Positions 17,158 to 24,924 of a stretch of DNA of 52,914 nucleotides are shown in pieces. The notes under the pieces are model-generated. The model had not been told where the DNA came from. It saw nothing but the letters and a program-made list of their open reading frames with translations, and made no database searches. The stretch spans positions 1 to 52,914 of the forward strand of contig JAKJGQ010000003.1 of assembly GCA_022704305.1 (NCBI GenBank). Reading direction: 5' to 3'. The position numbers were made by a program, and so were the translations under genes. How positions within the stretch are numbered: position 1 is the first letter of the stretch; each line of letters begins with the position of its first letter. Source of the DNA: Thermotogae bacterium (GTDB lineage Bacteria > Thermotogota > Thermotogae > Petrotogales > Petrotogaceae).

Positions 17158-18525
17158 CTAAATAACATTGGACAATCGTTGCAGAACCTTTTCCTTTCCA
17201 AGAACCGTTATGCTTTCATATAAGCCAGGAGTAATGAGTCTCCCCATTAAAGCGCCTCTTACTGCCTGGAAAGTATTTTTTTTGTTCGTAAACTTTTTTT
17301 CAGCTACAAGATTGAGAGCCTGAGATATTCCATCAACCGTATAAACAGCGTTTTCAAGTTCCTCGATAGCTTGTCTGATAACAGGAGCAAACCATTCCTT
17401 TGTCTTTAGTTCACTAAACTCCTGACAGTATTCAAGACTATCAGTGAAAAAACCGTACGAAAAATCATAAAGCTGCTTTAATGTACTTACCTTTACTCTT
17501 GAAATATCAAGAACCGATTTTATATACTCTTTATCAAAAGGCAGATTGATTTTGCAGGTTTTAAGCCAGTCCTCAAAATGACTGTATAACGAATCAATAT
17601 CCATGCTTCTCATATGCTCGCCGTTTATCCACATCAGCTTTTTATAATCGAATACCACGGATTTGCTTGAAACCATTTCCATGCTGAACTGTTCGACCTT
17701 GTCCTGAATATTGAAGATCTGTTCTTCGGCAGTCCATCCTAGTACTCCCAGATAATTCATAAGGGCCTGAGGCAGATAACCCTCTTCCTTAAAGAATTCT
17801 ACTGATGTTCCTCCGTGCCTCTTGGAAAGCGGGGTTTTATCTTCCCCAAGTATAAGTGGAATATGGGCAAACCTTGGAGGCTGTGCGTTAAAAGCTTCAT
17901 AGAGCATTATCTGCTTAGGTGTGTTGGAGATATGGTCTTCACCTCTGAATACATGAGTAACCTTCATCAGCATATCGTCTATTACAACAGTGAAGTTGTA
18001 CATCGGCGCGCCGTTTGACCGCATTATCACAAAATCGTCAAAAACCTGTGTATCAAACTCTATATTGCCCTTAACCATATCATCGAAAGTGATTTTACGG
18101 TTTTTAGGCACTTCAAACTTAACGGTAACAGAGTAACCCAGTGAAGAGTACTCTGATGGAAAATCATAAGATTTTGAGATAACCTCTTCTTCGTTTTCTT
18201 TTGAGTAAACAGCATAGTAAGCTTTTTTTTCTTTTATAAGAAGATTTATATACTCTTTATAAATCTCATTTCTTTCGCTCTGTCTATAAGGACCAAACTG
18301 TCCAGGCTTATCGGGGCCTTCGTCATAGTTCAGACCGCACCAGTTCATATCCTTTATTATTATATCCTCGTACTCTTTTTTTGATCTTTCAATATCGGTA
18401 TCCTCTATACGCAGTATAAAAGCTCCATTATTTCTACGTGCGTAATACCAGTTAAATAATGCAGTTCTTACTCCTCCGACATGAAGAAAGCCGGTAGGAC
18501 TAGGCGCAAAACGTACCCTTACCAT
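17158..18525 (-). CDS. gltX: Glutamyl-tRNA synthetase (copy 2)
   Basis: About 455 residues from ATG 18525, preceded by AGGAGTG; a GTG at 18534 overlaps the SD. HIGH-like PSPTGFLHVGGVRTALFNW and KMSKS-like TPLSKRHGGTSVEFF are intact, so it looks functional. It is clearly diverged from copy 1, with many differences outside the motifs and a shorter C-terminus. Paired GluRS enzymes are known in Thermotoga and other bacteria lacking GlnRS, one of them charging tRNA-Gln for transamidation. It sits among cell-envelope genes, between an LptB-like ATPase and an L,D-transpeptidase. Confidence 0.93.
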   Translation of the reverse strand: MVRVRFAPSPTGFLHVGGVRTALFNWYYARRNNGAFILRIEDTDIERSKKEYEDIIIKDMNWCGLNYDEGPDKPGQFGPYRQSERNEIYKEYINLLIKEKKAYYAVYSKENEEEVISKSYDFPSEYSSLGYSVTVKFEVPKNRKITFDDMVKGNIEFDTQVFDDFVIMRSNGAPMYNFTVVIDDMLMKVTHVFRGEDHISNTPKQIMLYEAFNAQPPRFAHIPLILGEDKTPLSKRHGGTSVEFFKEEGYLPQALMNYLGVLGWTAEEQIFNIQDKVEQFSMEMVSSKSVVFDYKKLMWINGEHMRSMDIDSLYSHFEDWLKTCKINLPFDKEYIKSVLDISRVKVSTLKQLYDFSYGFFTDSLEYCQEFSELKTKEWFAPVIRQAIEELENAVYTVDGISQALNLVAEKKFTNKKNTFQAVRGALMGRLITPGLYESITVLGKEKVLQRLSNVI

Positions 18526-18556
18526 AAAAATCACTCCTGTTATTTGGATTAACCAA

Positions 18557-19264
18557 CTACCATCCCAGATAGTTGTCTTTTACTTCTTTCATTTCAAGTA
18601 CCTGATGCGGAGAACCATGAGCAATTATGTTACCCTTGTGTACAACATAAAGTTCATCAACTACCTGAGCTATCTCATCGACATTGTGATCGGTTACTAT
18701 AACCGCTATACCCTCACTGGAAAGCTTTTTTATCATTCCCTGGATATCCTTGACAGTTATTGGATCTATTCCTACAAACGGTTCATCAAGAAGTATAACC
18801 TTTGGTTCGATAAGAAGAGTCCGGGCAAACTCGAGCCGTCTTTTTTCTCCGCCGGATAAAGAGTCAGCATTTTGGAGCAAAAGAGAGTCTATTCCGAAAT
18901 CTTTTGAAATCTTACGGATTTTTTCATCCTTGCTTTTGATTTTCAGGATATCTGCTATCATGTAAAGATTATCTTTAACCGTTACATTTCTGAATACCGA
19001 AGGTTCCTGCGGAAGATAACCCATCCCCAAAAGGGCCCTTTGATATATGGGCAGATGGGTGATATCCTTATCTTTAAGGAATACCTTGCCTTTATTTGGT
19101 ACCACCAGTCCCAGAACAGTCTTAAATAAAGTAGTCTTACCGGCACCATTTGGTCCTAGTATGCCGGTAATCCTGCCTTCTTCAGCAGTAAAGTCAACAT
19201 GGTTGAGAACAGTTTTTCTGCCGTATTTTTTGAGAATACTGCTGCATTTTATTACAGGCTCCAT
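18557..19264 (-). CDS. lptB: LPS-export-type ABC transporter ATPase (LptB-like)
   Basis: 235 residues, a single ABC ATPase domain: Walker A GPNGAGKTTLF, Q-loop YLPQEPSVFRNVTV, signature LSGGEKRRLEFAR, Walker B VILLDEPFVGIDP, H-loop VTDHNV. The DEPFVGIDPITV and EPSVFR stretches match the LptB subfamily, which drives LPS transport with LptF/LptG. No lptF, lptG, lptC or lptA is in the window, and whether this organism makes LPS is uncertain, so the exported substrate could be another envelope lipid. The ATG is one base after the skp stop (TAACATG). Confidence 0.85.
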   Translation of the reverse strand: MEPVIKCSSILKKYGRKTVLNHVDFTAEEGRITGILGPNGAGKTTLFKTVLGLVVPNKGKVFLKDKDITHLPIYQRALLGMGYLPQEPSVFRNVTVKDNLYMIADILKIKSKDEKIRKISKDFGIDSLLLQNADSLSGGEKRRLEFARTLLIEPKVILLDEPFVGIDPITVKDIQGMIKKLSSEGIAVIVTDHNVDEIAQVVDELYVVHKGNIIAHGSPHQVLEMKEVKDNYLGW

Positions 19265-19265
19265 G

Positions 19266-19745
19266 TTATTTGTTTACAAGAGTAATCACAGATTCGGTTA
19301 TATCAACGTTTTTGCTCGCATAAACCACACTCTGCTCAAACAGGACAAGATCGTAGCCATTGGTCTGGGCATACTCGGTGATCTTGGTTTTTATTTCAGT
19401 AAGGAGAGCATTCGTTTTAGCTGTGTACTCATTCTGAAGAGCTGTCATATACTCCTGAGCTTTGGTCTGTATATCCTGATATTTTTTCTGGAGGACATCT
19501 GTCGCTGCTTTGGAATCTTGGAGCTTCTTAAGATCCGCCTGATCCTTGTCTATCTTCGACTGATAGTACTGGAGATCATTTTTATACTTGTCTTCCATAT
19601 CTTTCCATTTAATAGAGTTTTCGGTTACCTTCTCTATATCGACGAAAGCTATCTTGACGGTCTGGGTATTATTGGCGGCCGCAAAAGATATAACCGCAAA
19701 TACTACAAGTATCGCTGCCAAAGAGAAAAAAAGAGTCTTTTTCAC
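19266..19745 (-). CDS. skp: Periplasmic chaperone Skp/OmpH-like
   Basis: About 159 residues from GTG 19745; the in-frame GTG at 19754 sits inside the SD GGAGGTG and is rejected. A signal peptide (about 1-24, ending FAAA) is followed by the OmpH pattern IAFVDIEKVTENS, a long Lys/Gln-rich coiled coil (about 50-125) and the terminal strand GYDLVLFEQSVVYASKNVDIT. Skp trimers hold unfolded outer-membrane proteins in the periplasm. With lptB next to it, this supports an outer membrane. First gene of the run, behind a strong promoter. Confidence 0.88.
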   Translation of the reverse strand: MKKTLFFSLAAILVVFAVISFAAANNTQTVKIAFVDIEKVTENSIKWKDMEDKYKNDLQYYQSKIDKDQADLKKLQDSKAATDVLQKKYQDIQTKAQEYMTALQNEYTAKTNALLTEIKTKITEYAQTNGYDLVLFEQSVVYASKNVDITESVITLVNK

Positions 19746-19782
19746 AAAAAACACCTCCGGTATTTATGTTTGAGCTTATAAC

Positions 19783-19811
19783 ATTATACTCTAAAACTGC
19801 ACTTTTTTCAA
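19783..19811 (-). promoter_or_regulatory. Strong promoter for skp-lptB-gltX2-LDT-AEC
   Basis: On the minus strand, TTGAAA (19806-19811), a 17-bp spacer and a perfect TATAAT (19783-19788), giving a leader of about 30 nt before the skp start. Confidence 0.82.
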
Positions 19812-19923
19812 TTACAGACTCTAAAAAAATTAATATATCAGGTGATACGAAAATTTACATTGCGTTTTTCAATAGCAAATTATCAGCAAATATATCTTTA
19901 CATTTGGCTGTTACAATTATACC

Positions 19924-20006
19924 AGAAACATGTAATACCCCTATCCCCCTTGAGTATAAATCCCCCACCCTTTTGGCGGAGCCGATGATATGGTTCCGTT
20001 TTTTTT
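19924..20006 (+). ncRNA. Putative C-rich small RNA A
   Basis: An intrinsic terminator stands here with no gene in front of it on the plus strand. Upstream are an extended -10-like TGTTACAAT (19909-19917), then AATAC and the C-rich segment CCCTATCCCCCTTGAG (19939-19954), and a second C-run CCCCCACCC. Promoter-like bases, AATAC, CTATCCCCCT and GAG recur in the same order at 41356-41395, also followed by a terminator. CCCTATCCCCC is complementary to the SD of the DUF4912 gene 240 bp downstream. Known C-rich sRNAs of other bacteria (RsaE type) block SDs in this way. Start and expression are inferred. Confidence 0.45.
19977..20006 (+). terminator. Orphan intrinsic terminator (end of putative sRNA A)
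   Basis: CGGAGCC / GGTTCCG stem (one G-U pair) with loop GATGATAT, directly followed by eight T. No T-run follows on the minus strand, so it acts on plus-strand transcripts only. Confidence 0.8.
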
Positions 20007-20114
20007 ATATATATGCACAATCTCAAAACATTAATTTTATTCAGTAACAAATTATAACAGCTTTTTTGAGGTTATTAGCAAAGTATATATGCAGTTATTT
20101 TTAAAAAACTTTAT

Positions 20115-20143
20115 TTTATATTAAGAAAACTCCTTTTTATGAT
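20115..20143 (+). promoter_or_regulatory. Promoter for the DUF4912-GH57 operon
   Basis: TTTATA (20115-20120), 17 bp, TATGAT (20138-20143). The same -10 context (TTTTATGATAAAATA) recurs before the foldase gene at 22638. The leader of about 40 nt contains the SD AAGGGGGGATAGGG. Confidence 0.55.
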
Positions 20144-20189
20144 AAAATAGCAGTGTCAGGAAAAAAGTTTTAAAAGGGGGGATAGGGAA

Positions 20190-20981
20190 ATGGAGCTGGA
20201 TAAAAATCTAATTCAGATGTTGAAAAACGAGGAACCTACCATCCAGGACCTTAGGAATATCGCAAAATCTCTAGGCCTTAAGCTTAGGAGGTCAATGAAA
20301 AAAAGAGACATAGTAAAGGAGATCCGAAGGGCCCTTTCTCAGGAGAACTATTCCGCAGTAACTTCAGACCGTCTTCAAAACAATAAAAGAGCAGACGTAT
20401 CGTCAGGCAGGCTTTCCAGAACTTTAACAAAAAAATCCAACGACAGCACAGAACTATGCGAAACCTACAACAATGACAGACTGGTTCTTATGGTGGTTAA
20501 CCCTTTCTGGGTTTACACTTACTGGGATTTTTCAAAAGAGCTTTCCTTTAATCTTAAAAATTCTCCTCATGCCGATTCCTTTTTTATGAGGGTATACGAT
20601 ATTACAAATATCATTTTCAACGGCAGTAACGCAAACAGAATACTTCAGCAGAGCATAAGGATACTTGAAAAGTCCAGTGCATACTTTAATGTTCCTATGC
20701 CCGACGCAGATTATATTTCGGAAATAGGATACTATGAAAACAACAGTTTTGTAGCAGTTCTAAAATCCAATATAGTACATACTCCGCCGTCTTCTCCAAG
20801 AAACGTTAAGTTTCAAAAATGGGTAAGTCTCAAAGACAAAACTTTCAAACAGATAATTTTGGACGAAAATTACCGTCCTCTGATAACCGTAATTGAGAAA
20901 CTTTCCGGTCCGGAGAATGCTTTTTCCAGTGGTTCTGCCTTCAGAACCACAGAAATCTTCAAATCAGGAGGTATAAAATGA
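20190..20981 (+). CDS. DUF4912 protein with N-terminal Rho-N/SAP-like domain
   Basis: 263 residues. Residues about 14-50 (TIQDLRNIAKSLGLKLRRSM, then KKRDIVKEI) look like a Rho-N/SAP helix-extended-loop-helix nucleic-acid-binding motif. Residues about 95-210 match DUF4912 (LVLMVVNPFWVYTYWDFSKE). DUF4912 genes are regularly found next to GH57 glucan enzymes, as here, where the next ATG overlaps the stop (ATGA), so a role in glycogen or alpha-glucan metabolism is inferred, perhaps carbohydrate binding or control. The SD is unusually long and G-rich and is complementary to putative sRNA A. Confidence 0.82.
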   Translation: MELDKNLIQMLKNEEPTIQDLRNIAKSLGLKLRRSMKKRDIVKEIRRALSQENYSAVTSDRLQNNKRADVSSGRLSRTLTKKSNDSTELCETYNNDRLVLMVVNPFWVYTYWDFSKELSFNLKNSPHADSFFMRVYDITNIIFNGSNANRILQQSIRILEKSSAYFNVPMPDADYISEIGYYENNSFVAVLKSNIVHTPPSSPRNVKFQKWVSLKDKTFKQIILDENYRPLITVIEKLSGPENAFSSGSAFRTTEIFKSGGIK

Positions 20982-22582
20982 AGAATCCTAAGGGTTACTT
21001 CTCTCTGATGCTTCATGCCCATCTTCCATACGTCCGGCATCCGGATTTTGAAGAGTTTCTGGAGGAAAGATGGCTTTTTGAGGCTATAACAGAAACGTAT
21101 ATTCCACTGATAAAAATGTTTAGGAATCTAGAAAGAGATAAAGTGCAGTTTCATCTTACTATGAGTATAACCCCGCCTCTTATGGAGATGTTGGGATCAG
21201 AAGATCTCAACCAGAAGTATTCCAGGCACATGGAAAAACTTATAGAGCTGTGTGAAAAAGAAGTTGTAAGGACAAAAGATGAGGATCTGCGTAAGCACAA
21301 GATGGCTAAATTTTATTTAGCTGATTTTAAGGAAACTTATGTATTATTTTATCATGATTATAATCAGAGATTACTTGATGCGTTCAGAGAGTACCAGGAT
21401 AAAGGTTTTATAGAAATAGTTACCTGTAATGGCACACACGGATTTCTCCCCTTTATGCAGCAGTATCCTTCCGCGGTAAGGGCGCAGCTGGATGCAGGGG
21501 TAAAAACTTATGAGCGCTTTATGAAATGTAGTCCTAAGGGAATATGGCTGGCTGAATGTGCTTACTTCCCGGGAGCCGAAAAGTATCTTTCTGAATATGG
21601 CATAGAGTATTTTTTTACTGACTCACACGCCCTGTGGTTTGCAGATGAGCCCGCACACTATGGAGTATATAGACCTGTAATAACTAATGAAGGGGTTTTT
21701 GCTTTCGCACGTGATCCTGAGTCAAGTGAACAGGTATGGAGCGCAACTGTTGGATATCCTGGAGATTTCAGATACAGAGAGTTCTACAGGGATATAGGCT
21801 TTGACAGGGAAGTTGATTACATAAAGCCATATATAGACAGAAGCGGAGTAAGATGTAATGTCGGAATAAAGTATCATAAAATTTCTGGAAAAGGTGTGGA
21901 GATTGACCGAAAGGACTATTACGATATAGACGAAGCCAAACAGGCAGTAAAGGAGCATGCAGCTGATTTTCTCGATAAAAAAATAGAACAGGCCAAAAGG
22001 CTTTACGGTATCTTTGACGGAGAAGTGCCGCTTATAACTGCTCCTTTTGATGCAGAGCTTTTCGGTCACTGGTGGTATGAAGGGCCGTTATTCCTCGAAG
22101 AGCTATTCAGAGCCATGAGCGCTCAGCAAACAGTTAAGCCTGCAACTCCCACATCATTTTTGGAAAAAATAGATTCAGTACAGGTTACAACCCCATGTCA
22201 GTCAACGTGGGGAGCCAACGGTTATAACGAAGTATGGTTAAATGGCTCTAATGACTGGATATACAGACATCTTCACCAGGCAACCGAAATTATGGTATGC
22301 TGTGCCAAAAAATATGAGCAGCCCGACAGTTTGAAACGAAGAGTACTGAATCAGATGGCAAGAGAACTTCTTCTTGCACAGTCAAGCGACTGGGCATTTA
22401 TAATGACGACAGGCACCACCGTGGAGTATGCTGTTTCCAGAACCAAAAACCATATAAAAAGGTTTTTTGATCTCAAGAGTATGCTTGAAGCAGATACTGT
22501 GGATGAAAACCTTTTAAAGTACATGGAATGGATAGATAAAATCTTTGAGGATATTGATTTTACAGTATATTCAAAGGATTAA
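20978..22582 (+). CDS. GH57 family 1,4-alpha-glucan branching enzyme / AmyC-type glucanotransferase
   Basis: 534 residues, as in T. maritima AmyC and archaeal GH57 branching enzymes. The first region is FSLMLHAHLPYVRHP. GIWLAECAYFPGAEKYL holds the probable catalytic Glu (near residue 192). APFDAELFGHWWYEGP holds the probable acid/base Asp (near 357). The C-terminal DUF1957-type helical region contains STWGANGYNEVW and HQATEIM. Such enzymes make alpha-1,6 branches or rearrange glucans in the cytoplasm. Start chosen at ATG 20978 with SD GGAGGT, overlapping the DUF4912 stop. Confidence 0.9.
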   Translation: MKNPKGYFSLMLHAHLPYVRHPDFEEFLEERWLFEAITETYIPLIKMFRNLERDKVQFHLTMSITPPLMEMLGSEDLNQKYSRHMEKLIELCEKEVVRTKDEDLRKHKMAKFYLADFKETYVLFYHDYNQRLLDAFREYQDKGFIEIVTCNGTHGFLPFMQQYPSAVRAQLDAGVKTYERFMKCSPKGIWLAECAYFPGAEKYLSEYGIEYFFTDSHALWFADEPAHYGVYRPVITNEGVFAFARDPESSEQVWSATVGYPGDFRYREFYRDIGFDREVDYIKPYIDRSGVRCNVGIKYHKISGKGVEIDRKDYYDIDEAKQAVKEHAADFLDKKIEQAKRLYGIFDGEVPLITAPFDAELFGHWWYEGPLFLEELFRAMSAQQTVKPATPTSFLEKIDSVQVTTPCQSTWGANGYNEVWLNGSNDWIYRHLHQATEIMVCCAKKYEQPDSLKRRVLNQMARELLLAQSSDWAFIMTTGTTVEYAVSRTKNHIKRFFDLKSMLEADTVDENLLKYMEWIDKIFEDIDFTVYSKD

Positions 22583-22614
22583 ACAAAAAAAATGTACTGG
22601 ACAGTAGTGAATTA

Positions 22615-22643
22615 TTGTAACACAATTTAGCAACTTTTATGAT
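22615..22643 (+). promoter_or_regulatory. Promoter for the PpiC-type foldase
   Basis: TTGTAA (22615-22620), 17 bp, TATGAT (22638-22643), about 50 bp before the ATG at 22696. An upstream in-frame ATG at 22639 lies inside this -10 box and is therefore not the start. Confidence 0.6.
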
Positions 22644-22695
22644 AAAATACTTAAAGCGAATGTGTTTTAACCAAACGAATAGGAGGAGCAGAAAG

Positions 22696-24636
22696 ATGAG
22701 AAACTGGTTTGTGAAACACGAAAAAATCATATCCATAGTCATAGTAGCACTCTTTGTCGTGGGAATAGTATGGTGGTCTATTGCTGCGTATATTTCTTCT
22801 CAGCCGACAGGCTCGGGTACATCTGTGAGCAGAGAAAATGCAGTTGCTGTTCTTACAAAAGATTCTACAGAACTAAGCTATCCCTACTGGGTAATGAGCG
22901 ATGAGCTTGATAAGGCGTATCAATCACAGTCTCAGCAGTACTATCAGTACTACGGTCAGGAAATAGATCCTGTTTTTGATTCTCTCTCTTTTAAAATAAG
23001 CATAATCGATGACCTTATGGATCAGAAAATAGCCAGATATTATGCCGAACAGAACAAGCTTCTTCCTTCAAAAAAAGACACTGAAAAAGAACTTAACAAA
23101 CAGGTTGACGATTACTTAAACCAGCTGAAAGAAAACAAAACCAACTGGGATCAGATTATACAGTACTATGGTTCTGAAAAGCAGGTAAGAGATATACTTG
23201 TAAATTCCATAAAAGATTCGATAGAAATTAAACTCGTTGTTGACAGGATAACCGAAAAAGTCGTATCAGTTACCAAAGACGAGGCAATTGACTATATAAC
23301 AAAGAATTTTGACCAGCTCAAGACTCAGTATGAGGAAGTAAAAGCCCAGCATATCCTTGTGACAGATGAGGCTACTGCAAATAAAATAAAGGCAGACATA
23401 CTCTCCGGCGCTATGAGCTTTGATGATGCAGCTGCAAAATTCTCCATAGATACATCCAATGCAACATCATCCGGTGAACTTGGTTGGTTTAAACACGGAA
23501 CAATGGTTCAGGAGTTTGAAGATGCTTCCTTTGCCGCAACTGTAAATGAACTGATAGGCCCTGTAAAGTCACAGTTTGGTTCCCATCTTATAAAGGTTGA
23601 AGACAAAAAAGTTTTCAGCACACCCGAAGATGTATTGAAGTATCCTGATATATACAGTCAGATAGAAACCACATTAAAGCAGGATAAGTTCAAGACATGG
23701 TTTGAAGCATATAAAGCAGACCAAAAGTTTGGAAAGGTTTATGTTGACAAAGCCATCGGTCTTGCAGCAAGACTTAACTCATCAGTGGAAGATAAAGCTG
23801 CTCTTGAAGAACTTTTGAATGACCTGTCCATAGATGTTATAGATTCAACCGGAAAGGCTTTGCCGGATGCTAAATCCGAGCTTATGGCCATTTTCGCAAA
23901 TACTTCAAACGCACTTTCGCTCATCTATGATACAAATGCCAATGATGCAACAGCCTATATTACTCTAGTGAGCAGCGTAGATAAAAAAATAGTTGCATTG
24001 GGAATTGAAAAAATCAATGAAAAGATAACCGAGCTTACAGAAAAAATATCCAAAGATACCTCCAACTTTACCCTTACTACCGAAAAGCTTAAGTACGATG
24101 ATGCCAAAAAATATATCGAACTTAAAGAAAAATATGAAACAATGAATCTTACGGATCCAAATGTACTTGCACAGTACAAAAAGGAAAATGAAACCAAATC
24201 AGCATCTATAACAGCTCAGAGAGCTGAAGTGCTTAAAGAGCTTTTCCTTCAGTATCCTTCATCTTCCAGAGTTGTGTCTGAGTACTATCAGGTAAATCCG
24301 AACGATAACCAGGTTAAAATACAGTATACCAGAATACAGCTTAATCAGCTTAAGGGTTATATTTCGTATATAGGCCAGGAGAACCTTATGTCATACTTCA
24401 GCAAACAGATAAACGATATGCTGAGAAATGTTGCAACAGTAGTAGGATCTACCGACTCTTCAGTTGGCACGAAACTCTCTGCTCTTGACCTTGGACTAGA
24501 AATTGCCGATACACTTGGTGACAAGAATCTTAAGATAGGTTATCTTGAACAGATAAAGGCCATAGACCCCAACTATATAACTGATATAGATAAGGTTATA
24601 CAAGACACTAAAAACGCAACAGAAGTCATTAGCTGA
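22696..24636 (+). CDS. Membrane-anchored peptidyl-prolyl isomerase/foldase (SurA/PpiD-like)
   Basis: 646 residues from ATG 22696, SD AGGAGGAG. A short cytoplasmic N-terminus, one transmembrane helix (about 11-33, IISIVIVALFVVGIVWWSIAA), a SurA_N-like helical region (about 40-205), a parvulin/PpiC domain (about 215-305: VKAQHILVTDEATANKIKAD, GELGWFKHGTMVQEFEDASF, SQFGSHLIKV) and a long helical C-terminus of about 340 residues with tetratricopeptide-like spacing. It probably helps fold exported proteins. Only one PpiC domain is evident. The C-terminal extension is longer than in PrsA or SurA. Confidence 0.85.
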   Translation: MRNWFVKHEKIISIVIVALFVVGIVWWSIAAYISSQPTGSGTSVSRENAVAVLTKDSTELSYPYWVMSDELDKAYQSQSQQYYQYYGQEIDPVFDSLSFKISIIDDLMDQKIARYYAEQNKLLPSKKDTEKELNKQVDDYLNQLKENKTNWDQIIQYYGSEKQVRDILVNSIKDSIEIKLVVDRITEKVVSVTKDEAIDYITKNFDQLKTQYEEVKAQHILVTDEATANKIKADILSGAMSFDDAAAKFSIDTSNATSSGELGWFKHGTMVQEFEDASFAATVNELIGPVKSQFGSHLIKVEDKKVFSTPEDVLKYPDIYSQIETTLKQDKFKTWFEAYKADQKFGKVYVDKAIGLAARLNSSVEDKAALEELLNDLSIDVIDSTGKALPDAKSELMAIFANTSNALSLIYDTNANDATAYITLVSSVDKKIVALGIEKINEKITELTEKISKDTSNFTLTTEKLKYDDAKKYIELKEKYETMNLTDPNVLAQYKKENETKSASITAQRAEVLKELFLQYPSSSRVVSEYYQVNPNDNQVKIQYTRIQLNQLKGYISYIGQENLMSYFSKQINDMLRNVATVVGSTDSSVGTKLSALDLGLEIADTLGDKNLKIGYLEQIKAIDPNYITDIDKVIQDTKNATEVIS

Positions 24637-24648
24637 AAAACAACATAT

Positions 24649-24674
24649 AACCGGGCCTTATATGGCCCGGTTTT
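24649..24674 (+). terminator. Terminator of the foldase gene
   Basis: AACCGGGCC / GGCCCGGTT, loop TTATAT, followed by TT then G. Stem of 9 bp, 12 bp after the stop codon. Confidence 0.8.
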
Positions 24675-24746
24675 GTAATTTAATACAGAATTATAAAAAA
24701 ACAAAATCTATGATATAATTAAGTACACACGATGCAGTGAACTGAT

Positions 24747-24774
24747 AAAAAACCGGGCTATATGCCCGGTTTTA
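24747..24774 (-). terminator. Terminator of tRNA-Gln
   Basis: On the minus strand AAACCGGGC / GCCCGGTTT with loop ATATA, followed by a T-run (six T in total). It lies about 10 bp beyond the tRNA 3' end. The stem is nearly identical to the foldase terminator 90 bp away. Confidence 0.8.
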
Positions 24775-24783
24775 AATCCCCGA

Positions 24784-24857
24784 TGGCTGGGACGGTAGGA
24801 TTCGAACCTACGATGCCGGAGCCAAAGTCCGATGCCTTGCCGCTTGGCTACGTCCCA
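24784..24857 (-). tRNA. tRNA-Gln (anticodon UUG)
   Basis: Minus-strand 74-nt cloverleaf. Acceptor TGGGACG / CGTCCCA with discriminator G73 and encoded CCA. Anticodon stem TCGGA / TCCGG around the loop CTTTGGC (anticodon TTG, Gln). T arm GTAGGTTCGAATCCTAC. A consensus promoter and a terminator frame it, so it is transcribed alone. With two GluRS paralogues in the window and no GlnRS, it may be charged by the Glu-transamidation route; that is inference. Confidence 0.97.
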
Positions 24858-24873
24858 ACGATAATTCTGAATA

Positions 24874-24902
24874 ATTATAGCACACATATAATTTCTTGTC
24901 AA
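24874..24902 (-). promoter_or_regulatory. Consensus promoter of tRNA-Gln
   Basis: Minus-strand TTGACA (24897-24902), 17 bp, TGCTATAAT (TATAAT at 24874-24879): a full consensus with extended -10. Confidence 0.92.
24887..24892 (+). promoter_or_regulatory. Possible -10 for the uridine kinase-like gene
   Basis: TATAAT on the plus strand, 33 bp before the ATG, with a weak TTCTGA 16 bp upstream. It lies inside the spacer of the tRNA-Gln promoter on the other strand, so the two would compete. Confidence 0.4.
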
Positions 24903-24924
24903 ATGAAAAGGAGGAAAAAGAAGT

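Larger units (their letters stand above)
19746..20189. other. Divergent intergenic region between skp and DUF4912 gene
   Basis: 444 bp without a credible protein gene; the longest frame is low-complexity and has no SD. It holds, left to right, the skp promoter, an AT-rich stretch, an extended -10-like element at about 19909-19917, a C-rich segment at 19938-19969, an intrinsic terminator at 19977-20006 pointing to the plus strand, and the DUF4912 promoter. The central part is the putative small RNA listed separately. Confidence 0.7.

Noticed and set aside
19933-19954. C-rich segment of locus A read as an SD (AAGGGGGATAG) for a minus-strand gene
   Set aside because: The ATG that follows on minus is stopped after four codons, and the same segment at 41384 has no gene behind it either.
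19766-20047. 93-codon plus-strand frame in the skp-DUF4912 gap
   Set aside because: No SD, low-complexity composition, overlaps the skp promoter and the orphan terminator hairpin; a noncoding RNA explains the region better.
22639-22695. Upstream ATG extending the PpiC foldase by 19 residues
   Set aside because: This ATG lies in the -10 box TATGAT of the promoter, has no SD and adds a peptide unlike the family; ATG 22696 has AGGAGGAG.
24649-24774. Two similar CCGGGC hairpins as a repeat family or attC-like site
   Set aside because: Each sits at the right distance after a gene end (foldase on plus, tRNA-Gln on minus) with its own T-run, so both are ordinary terminators.
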